Shown here: in pieces, positions 21,391 to 33,154 of the stretch | Layout of the letters: each line of letters opens with the position of its first letter | Numbering within the stretch: position 1 is the first letter of the stretch | From: Pseudomonas brassicacearum | GTDB lineage: Bacteria; Pseudomonadota; Gammaproteobacteria; Pseudomonadales; Pseudomonadaceae | DNA length: 64,000 nucleotides | Assembly: GCF_009601685.2 (NCBI RefSeq) | Contig: NZ_CP045701.2 | Span: 1,054,001-1,118,000 of the forward strand | Direction: 5' to 3' | Notes under the pieces: model-generated | Told to the model about the DNA's origin: nothing | Seen by the model: only the letters and a program-made list of their open reading frames with translations | Database searches by the model: none | Translations under genes and position numbers: made by a program

Positions 21391-21938
21391 TACTGGGCCT
21401 TCTGCTCGTCGGTTTTCTTTTTCGGTTGGATCACCATGTCGATCCGCGGACGCGACTCGGTCACCTTGCTGCCGGTGGCGCGACCGGCGCTTGCCAGCTT
21501 CTTGACTGTGTCGTAGACGATTTTCTCGCCCTGGGTGATGTTGTTGTCCTTGTCGATGACCTTGGCGCGGTCGATCAGGACCACGCGATCCTTGGAGGCG
21601 TGGTACTGGATGGTGACCCCGTAGCCCTGCACAGGCTTGGTATCGCCGGCAGTTTGCAACTGCTCGAAATAGGCCAGGTTGCCCACCGAGGTCACCACGT
21701 CGATGTCGCCGGCCGGGGTGCGGGTGATGGTCACGGTATTGCCGGTGACCTTCATCGAGCCCTGGGTGATGATCACGTCACCTGTGTAGGTGGCGACACC
21801 TTTCTTGTCGTCGAGCTGGGCATCGTCGGCCTGGATGCGGATAGGTTGGTTGCGGTCGTCGGGAAGAGCCCAGGCGCTCGCGCTTCCCAGTGCTGCGCCC
21901 AGACTGAGCAAAATAGGGAGGGTTTTAGCGAGCTTCAT
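21390..21938 (-). CDS. lptA: LPS transport periplasmic protein LptA
   Basis: LptA forms the periplasmic beta-jellyroll bridge that carries LPS from LptC to LptD. The 182-residue precursor has a signal peptide ([24 protein letters not shown]) and the OstA-like core ([25 protein letters not shown]). The start overlaps the lptC end by 14 nt. Confidence 0.95.
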   Translation of the reverse strand: MKLAKTLPILLSLGAALGSASAWALPDDRNQPIRIQADDAQLDDKKGVATYTGDVIITQGSMKVTGNTVTITRTPAGDIDVVTSVGNLAYFEQLQTAGDTKPVQGYGVTIQYHASKDRVVLIDRAKVIDKDNNITQGEKIVYDTVKKLASAGRATGSKVTESRPRIDMVIQPKKKTDEQKAQ

Positions 21939-22494
21939 ACTGTCCTCTTACGTTCGATAGCAGGTGTATCCTGCTTTCCTTCAAATACGCTTTCATTCCC
22001 GTGCCGGTCGACACACCCCCGGCGCCGTCGATTCTAACGGGTTGCTCGGTCTGCGCATATTCTTGCTGTGGGAACACGGTCATGCGCGTGCTGGTGATGA
22101 TGGTCGTACGGTTTTTCTCGTCGGTTCGGGCGATGCGCACCGAGTCGATCAGTTCCACTTCGGTGCCGCCGGAATTGACTTCGGCGTGCTCGCTCTGCAC
22201 ATGCCACGGAAACTCGGTGCCGCGGAACATGTTCAGGTCGGGCTTGGTGACCAGCGTAATGTCAGTGGCCTTTACGTGGTCGACCTTGTCGGACGTCATC
22301 TCATATTGCACTTTGCCGTCGGGCAGGTACTGCAGGGTATGCGTGTTGGTCGCGTACCAGTCGATCTTTTCCTCGATCTGGGTCGCGGGTCGGTCGAGAA
22401 ACCGTTCGGGGCTGATGTTCCAGTAGCCCACCGCAGCGAAAATCGCCGCGATACAGCCGAACACCACGATGGTGCGAATCTTCTTGCTCAGCAT
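21925..22494 (-). CDS. lptC: LPS export protein LptC
   Basis: This is a bitopic inner-membrane protein handing LPS from LptFG to LptA. It has 189 residues with one N-terminal transmembrane helix (TIVVFGCIAAIFAAVGYW) and a periplasmic jellyroll with a weakly conserved sequence. Its position between kdsC (7 nt upstream) and lptA (overlap) supports the call. Confidence 0.93.
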   Translation of the reverse strand: MLSKKIRTIVVFGCIAAIFAAVGYWNISPERFLDRPATQIEEKIDWYATNTHTLQYLPDGKVQYEMTSDKVDHVKATDITLVTKPDLNMFRGTEFPWHVQSEHAEVNSGGTEVELIDSVRIARTDEKNRTTIITSTRMTVFPQQEYAQTEQPVRIDGAGGVSTGTGMKAYLKESRIHLLSNVRGQYEAR

Positions 22495-22501
22495 AAATGG
22501 C

Positions 22502-23026
22502 TCACAGGTACGCGGCGTTGGCCGCTTCGAGGCGGCCCTGGGCGCGCAGGATCAGTTCACAGAATTCGCGGGCCGCACCTTCGCCGCCTCGCGCCGTGGT
22601 GACGCCGTGGGCATGCTCGCGCACGAAGCTGGCCGCGTTGGCGACTGCCATGCCCAGGCCTACCCGGCGAATCACCGGCAGGTCTGGCAGGTCGTCACCG
22701 AGGTAGGCCACCTGTTCATAGCTTAGGTTGAGTTGGCCCAGAAGCTCGTCCAGCACCACCAGTTTGTCTTCGCGCCCCTGGTAAAGGTGCGGGATGCCGA
22801 GGTTCTTCGCGCGTCGCTCGACCACCGGGGTCTTGCGACCGCTGATGATGGCGGTCTGCACGCCGGCGGCCATCAGCATCTTGATGCCTTGGCCGTCGAG
22901 GGTGTTGAACGTCTTGAACTCGCTGCCGTCTTCAAGGAAGTACAGGCGACCGTCGGTCAGCACGCCGTCGACATCGAACACCGCCAGCTTGATGGCCTGG
23001 CCGCGTTGCAACAGTTCTGTGTTCAT
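22502..23026 (-). CDS. kdsC: 3-deoxy-D-manno-octulosonate 8-phosphate phosphatase KdsC
   Basis: KdsC removes the phosphate of Kdo-8-P in LPS inner-core synthesis. The 174-residue HAD phosphatase has the nucleophile motif FDVDGVLTDG (Asp18/Asp20), motif II IISGRK and motif IV YLGDDLPDLPV. It directly abuts kdsD upstream and lptC downstream. Confidence 0.95.
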   Translation of the reverse strand: MNTELLQRGQAIKLAVFDVDGVLTDGRLYFLEDGSEFKTFNTLDGQGIKMLMAAGVQTAIISGRKTPVVERRAKNLGIPHLYQGREDKLVVLDELLGQLNLSYEQVAYLGDDLPDLPVIRRVGLGMAVANAASFVREHAHGVTTARGGEGAAREFCELILRAQGRLEAANAAYL

Positions 23027-24001
23027 TTACATGACTCCCGCACGCAGCAAATCGTGCATATTCAGGGCGCCCACCGGACGGTCCTCGTCGTCGACGACCA
23101 CCAGGGCGCTGATCTTGTGGTCTTCCATGATTTTCAGGGCCTCGGCGGCGAGCATCTCGGCGCGGGCGGTCTTGCCGTGGGGCGTCATGACTTGCTCGAT
23201 GGTGGCACTGTGGATGTCGATGGTGCGGTCCAGGGTGCGGCGCAGGTCGCCGTCGGTGAAGATCCCGGCGAGCTTGCCGTCGGCTTCCAGGACCACCGTC
23301 ATGCCCAGCCCCTTGCGGGTCATCTCCATGAGCGCGTCCTTGAGCAGCGTGCCGCGCAACACTTGCGGCAACTCTTGGCCGGCGTGCATCACGTTTTCGA
23401 CTTTCAGCAGCAGGCGACGGCCGAGGGCGCCACCGGGATGGGAAAAGGCGAAGTCTTCCGCGGTGAAGCCCCGGGCTTCCAGCAGCGCCACGGCCAGGGC
23501 GTCGCCCATGACCAGGGCAGCGGTAGTGGAAGAGGTCGGTGCCAGGTTCAGCGGGCAGGCTTCGTGTTCGACATGAACATTGAGGTTCACTTCGGCGGCC
23601 TTGGCCAGCGGCGAGTCCGGGTTGCCGGTCATGCTGATCAACTGGATGCCCAGGCGCTTGATCAGCGGCAGCAGCGTGATGATCTCATTGGTGGAGCCGG
23701 AGTTGGACAGGGCCAGGATGACATCGTCCCGGGTGATCATGCCCATGTCTCCGTGGCTGGCTTCGGCCGGATGGACAAAAAAGGCCGTGGTGCCGGTGCT
23801 GGCGAGGGTGGCGGCGATCTTGTTGCCGATGTGCCCGGACTTGCCCATGCCGACCACGACCACGCGGCCTTTGCTGGCCAGAATCATCTCGCAGGCGCGT
23901 ACGAAATCAGCGTCGATATGGGGCACCAAGCCTTGTACGGCTTCGAGCTCGAGGCGGATGGTACGTTGTGCCGATTGAATCAGGTCGCTGGATTGGCTCA
24001 T
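23027..24001 (-). CDS. kdsD: Arabinose-5-phosphate isomerase KdsD
   Basis: KdsD converts ribulose-5-phosphate to arabinose-5-phosphate, the first committed step of Kdo synthesis. The 324-residue protein has an N-terminal SIS domain (GMGKSGHIGNKIAATLAST, PAEASHGDMGMI, LSNSGSTNEI) and two C-terminal CBS domains. The start is set at ATG 24001 (MSQSSDLIQSAQ); the open frame upstream does not look family-like. It is the first gene of the kds-lpt operon, divergent from mlaF. Confidence 0.95.
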   Translation of the reverse strand: MSQSSDLIQSAQRTIRLELEAVQGLVPHIDADFVRACEMILASKGRVVVVGMGKSGHIGNKIAATLASTGTTAFFVHPAEASHGDMGMITRDDVILALSNSGSTNEIITLLPLIKRLGIQLISMTGNPDSPLAKAAEVNLNVHVEHEACPLNLAPTSSTTAALVMGDALAVALLEARGFTAEDFAFSHPGGALGRRLLLKVENVMHAGQELPQVLRGTLLKDALMEMTRKGLGMTVVLEADGKLAGIFTDGDLRRTLDRTIDIHSATIEQVMTPHGKTARAEMLAAEALKIMEDHKISALVVVDDEDRPVGALNMHDLLRAGVM

Positions 24002-24275
24002 GTCAGAAATCGTATAGCCCGATGAAAAGGCGGCGATTATAGCGGCAATGAACAATTCCCTCACGTAAGTTCGTCATGCTTTGTTCGAGGGGCTGCAAGG
24101 TTCGACATAAAATGTGGCTTTTTACCTTAAGCCACACTTAACAGGCGGGGCGTTGGCCTTGGGCGCTTGGCTGTTGCAGTGATATAGTTCGCCGCCGGTT
24201 CGCGTGCCCGGCGGTACCGGCGCTTGTCGACCGCCCAGGGCATTCGAATGTGAGGCTGCATCGCAAGGAGTTTAG
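24002..24275. promoter_or_regulatory. Divergent kdsD-mlaF spacer
   Basis: This 274-nt gap between divergent transcription units must contain both promoters. It includes AT-rich stretches (TAAAATGTGGCTTTTTACC near 24108) and an AAGGAGTTT ribosome site just before mlaF. I cannot assign specific promoter boxes. No gene is visible. Confidence 0.4.
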
Positions 24276-25085
24276 ATGAGTGCCGACAACGCCTACGCGG
24301 TCGAGCTGAAGGGACTGTCCTTCAAGCGAGGGACGCGCAGCATTTTCAATGACATCGATATTCGCATTCCACGCGGCAAGGTCACTGGCATCATGGGGCC
24401 TTCCGGGTGTGGCAAGACCACGCTGCTGCGGCTGATTGGGGCACAATTGCGCCCCAGCGCCGGCGAAGTCTGGGTCAATGGTCAGAATCTTCCCGAGTTG
24501 TCTCGCAGCGACCTGTTCGATGCGCGCAAGCACATGGGCGTGCTGTTCCAGAGTGGCGCGCTGTTTACCGATCTCGACGTGTTCGAGAACGTGGCGTTCC
24601 CGTTGCGGGTCCATACCGAGCTGCCGGAAGAGATGATCCGCGACATCGTCCTGCTCAAGTTGCAGGCCGTCGGGCTGCGAGGCGCCCTGGACCTGATGCC
24701 CGACGAGCTGTCCGGCGGCATGAAACGCCGGGTCGCGTTGGCGCGGGCGATTGCCCTCGATCCGAAGATCCTCATGTACGACGAACCCTTCGTCGGGCAG
24801 GACCCGATCGCCATGGGTGTACTCGTGCGCCTGATCCGCCTGCTCAACGATGCGCTGGGCATCACCAGCATCGTGGTCTCCCACGACCTGGCCGAAACCG
24901 CCAGCATTGCCGACTACATCTATGTAGTCGGTGATACCCAGGTGCTGGGGCAGGGTACGCCCCAGGAACTGATGGATTCGGACAATCCGCGCATTCGCCA
25001 ATTCATGAAGGGTGATCCGGACGGGCCGGTGGAGTTCCATTTTCCGGCCACGGATTACCGTACCGATCTGCTGGGGAAGCGCTGA
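24276..25085 (+). CDS. mlaF: Phospholipid ABC transporter ATPase MlaF
   Basis: This is the ATPase of the MlaFEDB complex, which maintains outer-membrane lipid asymmetry (called Ttg2A in older Pseudomonas work because mutants are toluene-sensitive). The 269-residue protein has Walker [10 protein letters not shown] (41-49), the signature [14 protein letters not shown], Walker [14 protein letters not shown] and the H-loop VSHDLAE. Its stop overlaps the mlaE start. Confidence 0.96.
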   Translation: MSADNAYAVELKGLSFKRGTRSIFNDIDIRIPRGKVTGIMGPSGCGKTTLLRLIGAQLRPSAGEVWVNGQNLPELSRSDLFDARKHMGVLFQSGALFTDLDVFENVAFPLRVHTELPEEMIRDIVLLKLQAVGLRGALDLMPDELSGGMKRRVALARAIALDPKILMYDEPFVGQDPIAMGVLVRLIRLLNDALGITSIVVSHDLAETASIADYIYVVGDTQVLGQGTPQELMDSDNPRIRQFMKGDPDGPVEFHFPATDYRTDLLGKR

Positions 25086-25882
25086 TGCGCAAGAAATCAC
25101 TATTGGAAAGAATTCGCCTGTTTGGCCGCTCCGGTATCGATGTGGTGGCAGTGCTGGGCCGTTCCTCGCTGTTTCTGATGCATGCCCTGCTTGGGCGCAA
25201 CTCGACGGGTGGTGGTTTTAGCCTGCTGGTCAAGCAGTTGCACTCGGTGGGCGTGATGTCCCTTGTGATCATCGTGGTCTCCGGGATCTTCATCGGCATG
25301 GTCCTGGCGCTGCAAGGGTTCAACATCTTGTCCAGCTACGGTTCGGAGCAGGCGGTCGGGCAGATGGTTGCGCTGACGCTGTTGCGTGAGCTCGGCCCCG
25401 TGGTCACGGCGCTGCTGTTTGCCGGGCGTGCCGGTTCGGCGCTGACGGCCGAAATCGGCAACATGAAGTCCACCGAACAATTGTCCAGCCTGGAAATGAT
25501 CGGCGTCGACCCACTCAAATACATCATTGCCCCGCGCCTGTGGGCCGGTTTCATTTCCCTGCCGGTGCTGGCGATCATTTTCAGCGTCGTGGGGATCTGG
25601 GGCGGCTCGTGGGTGGCAGTAGACTGGCTGGGGGTCTATGAGGGTTCCTACTGGTCAAACATGCAGAACAGCGTCGATTTTCTCGACGACGTGCTCAACG
25701 GCGTTATCAAAAGTGCCGTATTCGCTTTCGTGGTGACCTGGATCGCTGTGTTCCAAGGCTATGACTGTGAGCCCACGTCAGAGGGGATCAGCCGTGCCAC
25801 AACCAAGACCGTGGTGTACGCCTCGCTGGCGGTCCTGGGCCTTGACTTTATTCTGACCGCCTTGATGTTTGGAGATTTCTGA
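25085..25882 (+). CDS. mlaE: Phospholipid ABC transporter permease MlaE
   Basis: This is the inner-membrane permease of the Mla system. The 265-residue polytopic protein has the MlaE family core ([42 protein letters not shown]) and the [20 protein letters not shown] segment before the last helix. It is joined to mlaF and mlaD by one-base overlaps. Confidence 0.96.
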   Translation: MRKKSLLERIRLFGRSGIDVVAVLGRSSLFLMHALLGRNSTGGGFSLLVKQLHSVGVMSLVIIVVSGIFIGMVLALQGFNILSSYGSEQAVGQMVALTLLRELGPVVTALLFAGRAGSALTAEIGNMKSTEQLSSLEMIGVDPLKYIIAPRLWAGFISLPVLAIIFSVVGIWGGSWVAVDWLGVYEGSYWSNMQNSVDFLDDVLNGVIKSAVFAFVVTWIAVFQGYDCEPTSEGISRATTKTVVYASLAVLGLDFILTALMFGDF

Positions 25883-26349
25883 TGCAAAACCGCACCCTGG
25901 AAATCGGTGTCGGCCTTTTCTTGCTGGCTGGCATCCTGGCTTTGCTGCTGCTGGCCCTGCGGGTCAGTGGACTGGCACCGACGGCTAGCACCGATACTTA
26001 TAAACTTTATGCCAACTTTGACAATATCGCCGGTTTGACGGTCAGAGCCAAAGTGACCATGGCCGGTGTCACCATCGGCAAGGTCACGGCAATCGATCTG
26101 AATCGCGAGGATTTCACCGGTCGAGTGACGCTGCAGTTGGAAAAGCGCGTGGACAACCTGCCGACTGATTCCACTGCATCTATCCTCACCGCTGGGCTGC
26201 TGGGTGAGAAATACATTGGCATCAGCGTGGGCGGGGAAGACGCCGTGCTCAAGGATGGTGGCGTCATCCACGACACGCAATCGTCCCTGGTGCTCGAGGA
26301 CCTGATCGGTAAATTCCTGCTCAATACCGTTAGCAAAGACGCCAAATGA
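25882..26349 (+). CDS. mlaD: Outer membrane lipid asymmetry protein MlaD (MCE domain)
   Basis: MlaD forms a hexameric periplasmic ring on MlaE that exchanges phospholipid with MlaC. The 155-residue protein has one N-terminal transmembrane helix (LEIGVGLFLLAGILALLLLAL) and a single MCE domain (YKLYANFDNIAGLTVRAKV, GLLGEKYIGISVGG). It has the short Pseudomonas/E. coli-type length. Confidence 0.96.
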   Translation: MQNRTLEIGVGLFLLAGILALLLLALRVSGLAPTASTDTYKLYANFDNIAGLTVRAKVTMAGVTIGKVTAIDLNREDFTGRVTLQLEKRVDNLPTDSTASILTAGLLGEKYIGISVGGEDAVLKDGGVIHDTQSSLVLEDLIGKFLLNTVSKDAK

Positions 26350-26360
26350 GGAGCTTTTGA

Positions 26361-27014
26361 ATGATCTCTATCTTGCGACGTGGCCTGTTGGTGTTGCTCG
26401 CGGCGCTGCCGTTGATGGCTAACGCCATGGCTGCGCCTTCGGCCCATGACATCATCCAGGACACGACGACCCGGTTGTTGGCGGACCTTGCCGCCAACAA
26501 AGAGAAATACAAGCAGGACCCAAGCGCGTTCTATGACGCACTGAACGGCATCGTCGGCCCCGTGGTCGACGCCGACGGCATCTCCAGGAGCATCATGACC
26601 GTCAAGTATTCGCGCAAGGCAACCCCGGCGCAGATGACTCGCTTCCAGGAGAACTTCAAGCGCAGCCTGATGCAGTTCTATGGCAACGCCTTGCTTGAGT
26701 ACAACAACCAGGGCATTACCGTTTCGCCGGCCAAGGATGAAAACGGCAATCGCACCAGCGTTGACATGCAGGTCAAGGGCAACAACGGCGCGATCTACCC
26801 TGTTTCCTACACACTCGAGAAAATCAACGGCGAGTGGAAGGTGCGCAACGTGATCATCAATGGCATCAACATCGGCAAGCTGTTCCGTGATCAGTTCTCC
26901 GACGCGATGCAGCGCAATGGCAACGACCTGGACAAGACCATCAACGGTTGGGCCGGTGAGGTCGCCAAGGCCAAGGACGTGGCCGAAGAAGCCAAAGAGA
27001 AGCAGGCACAATGA
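26361..27014 (+). CDS. mlaC: Periplasmic phospholipid-binding protein MlaC
   Basis: This soluble shuttle carries phospholipid between MlaA/porin at the outer membrane and MlaFEDB. The 217-residue precursor has a signal peptide (LRRGLLVLLAALPLMANAMA) and the MlaC/Ttg2D domain with YSRKATPAQMTRFQENF and WKVRNVIINGINIG. A GAGGAG site precedes the ATG. The end overlaps mlaB by 4 nt. Confidence 0.95.
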   Translation: MISILRRGLLVLLAALPLMANAMAAPSAHDIIQDTTTRLLADLAANKEKYKQDPSAFYDALNGIVGPVVDADGISRSIMTVKYSRKATPAQMTRFQENFKRSLMQFYGNALLEYNNQGITVSPAKDENGNRTSVDMQVKGNNGAIYPVSYTLEKINGEWKVRNVIINGINIGKLFRDQFSDAMQRNGNDLDKTINGWAGEVAKAKDVAEEAKEKQAQ

Positions 27015-27328
27015 TCGAGTCGGTGAGTGAATCGGCCGTTCGTCTGGATGAGGCTGGCGTGCTGATGCTCAGTGGCGTGCTGGATTACCGCACCGGCCCG
27101 GCTCTGCGCAAGCAGGGCCAGGCGCTGATCGAGTCCGTCAGCGCCGCCGAAGTGGTCATTGACTGCTCGGCGGTGCAGAAGTCCAGCAGCGTCGGCCTGT
27201 CGCTGCTGCTGTGCTTCATGCGGGACGCCAAGGCTGCCGGCAAAACGTGGAGCATCCGTGGGATGCCCGAAGACATGCGCGAAATAGCCCAGGTCAGCGA
27301 ATTGACCGAGTTGTTGGCGCACCCCTGA
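27011..27328 (+). CDS. mlaB: STAS-domain protein MlaB
   Basis: MlaB is the small cytoplasmic STAS subunit that stabilises the MlaF dimer. The 105-residue protein has an N-terminal strand (GVLMLSGVLDYRTG) and the STAS helix region (VVIDCSAVQKSSSVGLSLLLCF). It is the last gene of mlaFEDCB; a terminator follows. Confidence 0.93.
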   Translation: MIESVSESAVRLDEAGVLMLSGVLDYRTGPALRKQGQALIESVSAAEVVIDCSAVQKSSSVGLSLLLCFMRDAKAAGKTWSIRGMPEDMREIAQVSELTELLAHP

Positions 27329-27341
27329 TCCACATCGTTGG

Positions 27342-27397
27342 AAAAGTCCCCCCGTCAGAGTCCTGTTTCGCGGGGTTCGCAGGCGCGGGGCTTTTTT
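27342..27397 (+). terminator. Terminator after mlaB
   Basis: AAAAGTCCCC at 27342-27351 can pair with GGGGCTTTTTT ending at 27397, apart from one bulge. The long loop holds a second GC-rich pairing (CGCGGGG...GCGCGGGG region). It lies between mlaB and ibaG. Confidence 0.6.
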
Positions 27398-27443
27398 GTA
27401 TGATGTGCGACCCGCGCGCACAGGGCGCCGATTGAGGTTGAGC

Positions 27444-28971
<1,528 letters not shown>

Positions 28972-28973
28972 TT

Positions 28974-29095
28974 GGAAAGTGACTGCGCGGCGATCAGGCA
29001 AGGCGAAAACAGGCGAGGAAGCGGAGTTGACTGGTTGTCAATGAGCATTCCGAGCCTGTTTTCAACGCAGTATGATCGTCGCGCAGGCACTTTCC
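28974..29095. repeat. 122-bp hairpin element in the murA-hisG spacer
   Basis: The outer arms GGAAAGTGACTGCGCGGCGA (28974 on) and TCGTCGCGCAGGCACTTTCC (ending 29095) are complementary at all but two positions. Inner pairs AAAACAGGC (29006-29014) / GCCTGTTTT (29054-29062) and TTGAC/GTCAA extend the stem. The core blocks TCAGGCAAGGCG, GAGGAAGCGG and AACGCAGTATGA match those of the element at 2929-3059, but the outer arms differ entirely. Confidence 0.8.
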
Positions 29096-29214
29096 GTGGG
29101 CACAAGGACGTGCCCGTTGATTTCGTTTCAGGTCGAGGGTGTTTGCACCCTCGATGTGTGTCCGGCGCCGCTTGCGACCGGGCATGAGTACCTTGATAAG
29201 GACTGACGTTTCCC

Positions 29215-29850
29215 ATGTTGACCATCGCACTGTCCAAGGGCCGCATCCTTGACGACACCCTGCCGCTTCTGGCTGAAGCGGGCATCGTGCCGACCGAGAA
29301 TCCGGACAAGAGCCGCAAGCTGATCATCCCCACGACCCAGGCCGATGTGCGCTTGCTGATCGTGCGTGCCACCGATGTGCCGACCTACGTGGAACATGGC
29401 GCCGCCGACCTGGGCGTTGCCGGCAAGGACGTGCTGATGGAATACGGTGGCCAGGGCCTGTACGAACCCCTGGATCTGCAGATCGCCCGCTGCAAGCTGA
29501 TGACCGCCGGTAAAGTCGGCGCGCCGCAGCCCAAGGGGCGTTTGCGCGTGGCGACCAAGTTCGTCAACATTGCCAAGCGTTATTACGCCGAGCAGGGCCG
29601 TCAGGTCGATATCATCAAGTTGTACGGTTCGATGGAGCTGGCGCCACTGATCGGCCTGGCGGACAAGATCATCGACGTGGTCGACACCGGCAACACCCTG
29701 CGGGCCAACGGTCTGGAACCCCAGGACTTCATCGCTGACATCACCTCCCGGCTGATCGTCAACAAGGCTTCGATGAAAATGCAGCACGCCCGTATCCAGG
29801 CTCTGATCGATACCCTGCGCAAGGCAGTGGAATCGCGACACCGCGGCTGA
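29215..29850 (+). CDS. hisG: ATP phosphoribosyltransferase, short form
   Basis: HisG catalyses the first step of histidine synthesis, joining ATP and PRPP. At 211 residues it is the short HisG_S form, lacking the C-terminal regulatory domain, which in known systems needs the HisZ subunit; hisZ is not in this window. Motifs seen: [26 protein letters not shown] and the PRPP-site region [14 protein letters not shown] (here [13 protein letters not shown]). Confidence 0.97.
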   Translation: MLTIALSKGRILDDTLPLLAEAGIVPTENPDKSRKLIIPTTQADVRLLIVRATDVPTYVEHGAADLGVAGKDVLMEYGGQGLYEPLDLQIARCKLMTAGKVGAPQPKGRLRVATKFVNIAKRYYAEQGRQVDIIKLYGSMELAPLIGLADKIIDVVDTGNTLRANGLEPQDFIADITSRLIVNKASMKMQHARIQALIDTLRKAVESRHRG

Positions 29851-29973
29851 TTCACCTGCGCGACCTTGAGTCGCGCCCGTCTATCCGTGTCATAGCCAAT
29901 TTTCTCAGGTGCCCACGCGAATGGACTGGTAGCTTAGGGCGCCTGAGCATTTGCCATTAATGAGGCCCTCGCT

Positions 29974-31326
29974 ATGACCGCTCCCACTTCGATTCGCCGA
30001 CTCAACGCTGCCGACCCGGATTTCGCACATCATCTGGATCATCTGCTGAGCTGGGAAAGCGTGTCTGACGACTCGGTCAATCAGCGGGTGCTGGACATCA
30101 TCAAGGCCGTGCGCGAGCGTGGCGATGCCGCCCTGGTGGAGTTCACCCAGAAATTCGACGGCCTGCAAGTGGCGTCCATGGCCGACCTGATCCTGCCGCG
30201 CGAGCGCCTGGAACTGGCCCTGACCCGGATCACCGTGCCCCAGCGCGAAGCCCTGGAGAAAGCCGCATCCCGGGTGCGCGACTATCACGAAAGGCAGAAA
30301 CAGGACTCCTGGAGCTACACCGAAGCCGACGGCACCGTGCTGGGCCAGAAGGTCACGCCGCTGGACCGTGCCGGCCTGTACGTGCCGGGCGGCAAAGCGT
30401 CCTATCCGTCCTCGGTGCTGATGAACGCGATTCCGGCCAAGGTCGCCGGCGTGACCGAAGTGGTCATGGTCGTCCCGACTCCGCGCGGTGAAATCAACGA
30501 ACTGGTGTTGGCCGCCGCCTGCATCGCTGGCGTGGACCGGGTGTTCACCATCGGCGGTGCCCAGGCCGTGGCTGCGTTGGCCTATGGCACCGAAAGCGTG
30601 CCGCGGGTCGACAAGGTGGTCGGGCCGGGCAATATCTATGTCGCCACCGCCAAGCGCCACGTGTTTGGCCAGGTCGGCATCGACATGATCGCCGGCCCGT
30701 CGGAAATTCTCGTGGTGTGCGACGGCCAGACCGACCCGGACTGGATCGCCATGGACCTGTTTTCCCAGGCCGAGCACGACGAAGACGCCCAGGCGATCCT
30801 GGTCAGCCCGGACGCCGAGTTCCTCGACAAGGTCGCCGCCAGCATCGACAAGCTGCTGCCGACCATGGACCGCGCCGAGATCATCAACACCTCGATCAAT
30901 GGTCGTGGGGCGCTGATCAAGGTCGATGACATGGCCCAGGCCATCGAAGTCGCCAACCGCATCGCACCGGAACACCTGGAGTTGTCGGTCGCCGATCCGC
31001 AGGCCTGGTTGCCGCAGATCCGTCACGCCGGTGCGATTTTCATGGGGCGCCACACCAGCGAGGCCCTGGGTGACTATTGCGCAGGCCCCAACCACGTGCT
31101 GCCGACTTCCGGCACCGCGCGCTTCTCGTCGCCGCTGGGGGTGTATGACTTCCAGAAACGGTCGTCGATCATCTTCTGCTCCAAGCAGGGTGCCTCCGAA
31201 CTGGGCAAGACCGCTTCGGTGCTGGCTCGCGGCGAATCGCTGAGCGCCCACGCGCGCAGTGCCGAGTACCGCATTCTTGATGAGCCATCCATTGACGAGC
31301 CATCCGTTGAACGGCAGGGGAACTGA
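29974..31326 (+). CDS. hisD: Histidinol dehydrogenase
   Basis: HisD oxidises histidinol to histidine in two NAD-dependent steps. The 450-residue zinc enzyme has [19 protein letters not shown], the NAD-site [30 protein letters not shown] and the Zn/catalytic region [13 protein letters not shown] with a downstream PEHLEL. It sits between hisG and hisC; the start codon of hisC follows the stop by 1 nt. Confidence 0.97.
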   Translation: MTAPTSIRRLNAADPDFAHHLDHLLSWESVSDDSVNQRVLDIIKAVRERGDAALVEFTQKFDGLQVASMADLILPRERLELALTRITVPQREALEKAASRVRDYHERQKQDSWSYTEADGTVLGQKVTPLDRAGLYVPGGKASYPSSVLMNAIPAKVAGVTEVVMVVPTPRGEINELVLAAACIAGVDRVFTIGGAQAVAALAYGTESVPRVDKVVGPGNIYVATAKRHVFGQVGIDMIAGPSEILVVCDGQTDPDWIAMDLFSQAEHDEDAQAILVSPDAEFLDKVAASIDKLLPTMDRAEIINTSINGRGALIKVDDMAQAIEVANRIAPEHLELSVADPQAWLPQIRHAGAIFMGRHTSEALGDYCAGPNHVLPTSGTARFSSPLGVYDFQKRSSIIFCSKQGASELGKTASVLARGESLSAHARSAEYRILDEPSIDEPSVERQGN

Positions 31327-31327
31327 A

Positions 31328-32380
31328 ATGAGTAAATTCTGGAGCCCGTTCGTCAAGAACCTGGTGCCCTACGTGCCGGGTGAACAGCCGAAGCTGACGC
31401 GCCTGGTCAAGCTCAACACCAACGAGAACCCCTACGGCCCATCGCCCAAGGCCCTGGCGGCGATGCAGACCGAGCTCAACGACAATCTGCGCCTGTATCC
31501 GGATCCCAACAGCGACCTGCTGAAAAACGCCGTGGCCCGCTATTACGGCGTGCAGAGCAACCAGGTGTTCCTGGGCAATGGCTCGGATGAAGTACTGGCG
31601 CATATTTTTCACGGCCTGTTGCAGCACGACCAGCCGCTGTTGTTCCCGGACATCAGCTACAGCTTCTATCCCGTGTACTGCGGGTTGTACGGCATCCAGT
31701 TCGATGCGGTGCCGCTGGATGAGCAGTTCCGGGTCGACCCGGCGGACTATGCCAAGCCGAACGGCGGGATCATTTTCCCCAACCCGAACGCGCCGACCGG
31801 CTGCCTGCTGGCGCTGGAAGCGGTCGAGCAGATCCTCAAGGCCAGCCCGGATTCGGTGGTGGTGGTCGACGAGGCCTATATCGACTTCGGCGGCGAGACG
31901 GCCATCAGCCTGGTGGATCGCTATCCGAACCTGCTGGTGACCCAGACCCTGTCCAAGTCCCGCTCGCTGGCGGGGCTGCGCGTGGGCCTGGCGGTGGGGC
32001 ATCCGGACCTGATCGAAGCGCTGGAGCGGATCAAGAACAGCTTCAACTCCTACCCACTTGATCGCTTGGCGAATGTCGGCGGCGCAGCGGCGTTCGATGA
32101 TCGCGAGCACTTCGATCGGACCTGCCGGTTGGTCATCGAGCACCGTGAATGGGTCGTGGCCCAACTGCAGGCCAAGGGCTTTGAAGTCTTGCCCTCGGCG
32201 GCCAACTTCATCTTCGCCCGCCACCCCCGGCACGATGCGGCAGGGTTGGCGGCGAAACTGCGGGAACAGGGTGTGATCGTGCGGCACTTCAAGCAGGAGC
32301 GGATTGCCCAGTTCCTGCGGATCAGCATCGGCACGCCGGAGCAGAACCAAGCGCTGATCGAAGCCCTCGGCGAACTCTAA
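31328..32380 (+). CDS. hisC: Histidinol-phosphate aminotransferase
   Basis: This PLP enzyme converts imidazole-acetol phosphate to histidinol phosphate. The 350-residue protein has the PLP Lys210 in [14 protein letters not shown], the [14 protein letters not shown]-terminal motif and FPNPNAPTG. The start is set at ATG 31328 ([18 protein letters not shown]), 1 nt after the hisD stop; an earlier in-frame ATG lies inside hisD. Confidence 0.96.
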   Translation: MSKFWSPFVKNLVPYVPGEQPKLTRLVKLNTNENPYGPSPKALAAMQTELNDNLRLYPDPNSDLLKNAVARYYGVQSNQVFLGNGSDEVLAHIFHGLLQHDQPLLFPDISYSFYPVYCGLYGIQFDAVPLDEQFRVDPADYAKPNGGIIFPNPNAPTGCLLALEAVEQILKASPDSVVVVDEAYIDFGGETAISLVDRYPNLLVTQTLSKSRSLAGLRVGLAVGHPDLIEALERIKNSFNSYPLDRLANVGGAAAFDDREHFDRTCRLVIEHREWVVAQLQAKGFEVLPSAANFIFARHPRHDAAGLAAKLREQGVIVRHFKQERIAQFLRISIGTPEQNQALIEALGEL

Positions 32381-32405
32381 ACCCCTGCATTGAACCTGTG
32401 GGAGT

Positions 32406-33142
32406 CTGTGGGAGCAAAGCTTGCTCGCGAAGGCGGTGTATCAGTCACTTCAAGATTGGCTGACCCGACGCCATCGCGAGCAAGCTTTGCTCCCACAGTT
32501 TTTTTCGGGTGTTCGCAAGATCGGCATGCCACCGCCAATCCCCTGTGGGAGCGGGTTTGCCCGCGAAGGCGTGGTGTCAGTCACTTCAAGGTTGGCTGAA
32601 CGGACGCCATCGCGAGCAAGCTCAGCTCCCACAGTTTTTTTTCGGGTTTTCGGGTGTTCGCAAGATCGGCATGCCACCGCCAATCCCCTGTGGGAGCGGG
32701 CTTGCCCGCGAAGGCGTGGTGTCAGTCACTTCAAGGTTGGCTGAACGGACGCCATCGCGAGCAAGCTCAGCTCCCACAGTTTTTTTTCGGGTTTTCGGGT
32801 GTTCGCAAGATCGGCATGCCACCGCCAATCCCCTGTGGGAGCGGGCTTGCTCGCGAAGGCGTGGTGTCAGTCACTTCAAGGTTGGCTGAACGGACGCCAT
32901 CGCGAGCAAGCTCAGCTCCCACAGTTTTTTTTTCGGGTTTTCGGGTGTTCGCAAGATCGGCATGCCACCGCCAATCCCCTGTGGGAGCGGGCTTGCCCGC
33001 GAAGGCGTGGTGTCAGTCACTTCAAGGTTGGCTGAACGGACGCCATCGCGAGCAAGCTCAGCTCCCACAGTTTTTTTCGGGTGTTCGCAAGATCGGCATG
33101 CCACCGCCAATCCCCCCTGTGGGAGCAAAGCTTGCTCGCGAT
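32406..33142. repeat. Six-copy tandem array of a 137-146 bp palindromic unit
   Basis: Units begin at 32406, 32543, 32688, 32833, 32979 and 33117 (last one partial), giving periods of 137, 145, 145, 146 and 138 bp. Each unit has CTGTGGGAGC...GCTTGCYCGCG, then a spacer with GTGTCAGTCACTTCAAG, then the inverted CGCGAGCAAGCT...GCTCCCACAG, a T-run with TTCGGG, and GTTCGCAAGATCGGCATGCC. The T7-9 run after each palindrome varies in length. Apparent open frames across it are low-complexity translations of the repeat and not genes. Confidence 0.95.
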
Positions 33143-33154
33143 GGGGCCTTTGGA

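Noticed and set aside
32406..33142. CRISPR array behind hisC
   Set aside because: The whole 145-bp unit is repeated, with no unique spacers between short repeats and no cas genes nearby; the units are palindromic REP pairs.
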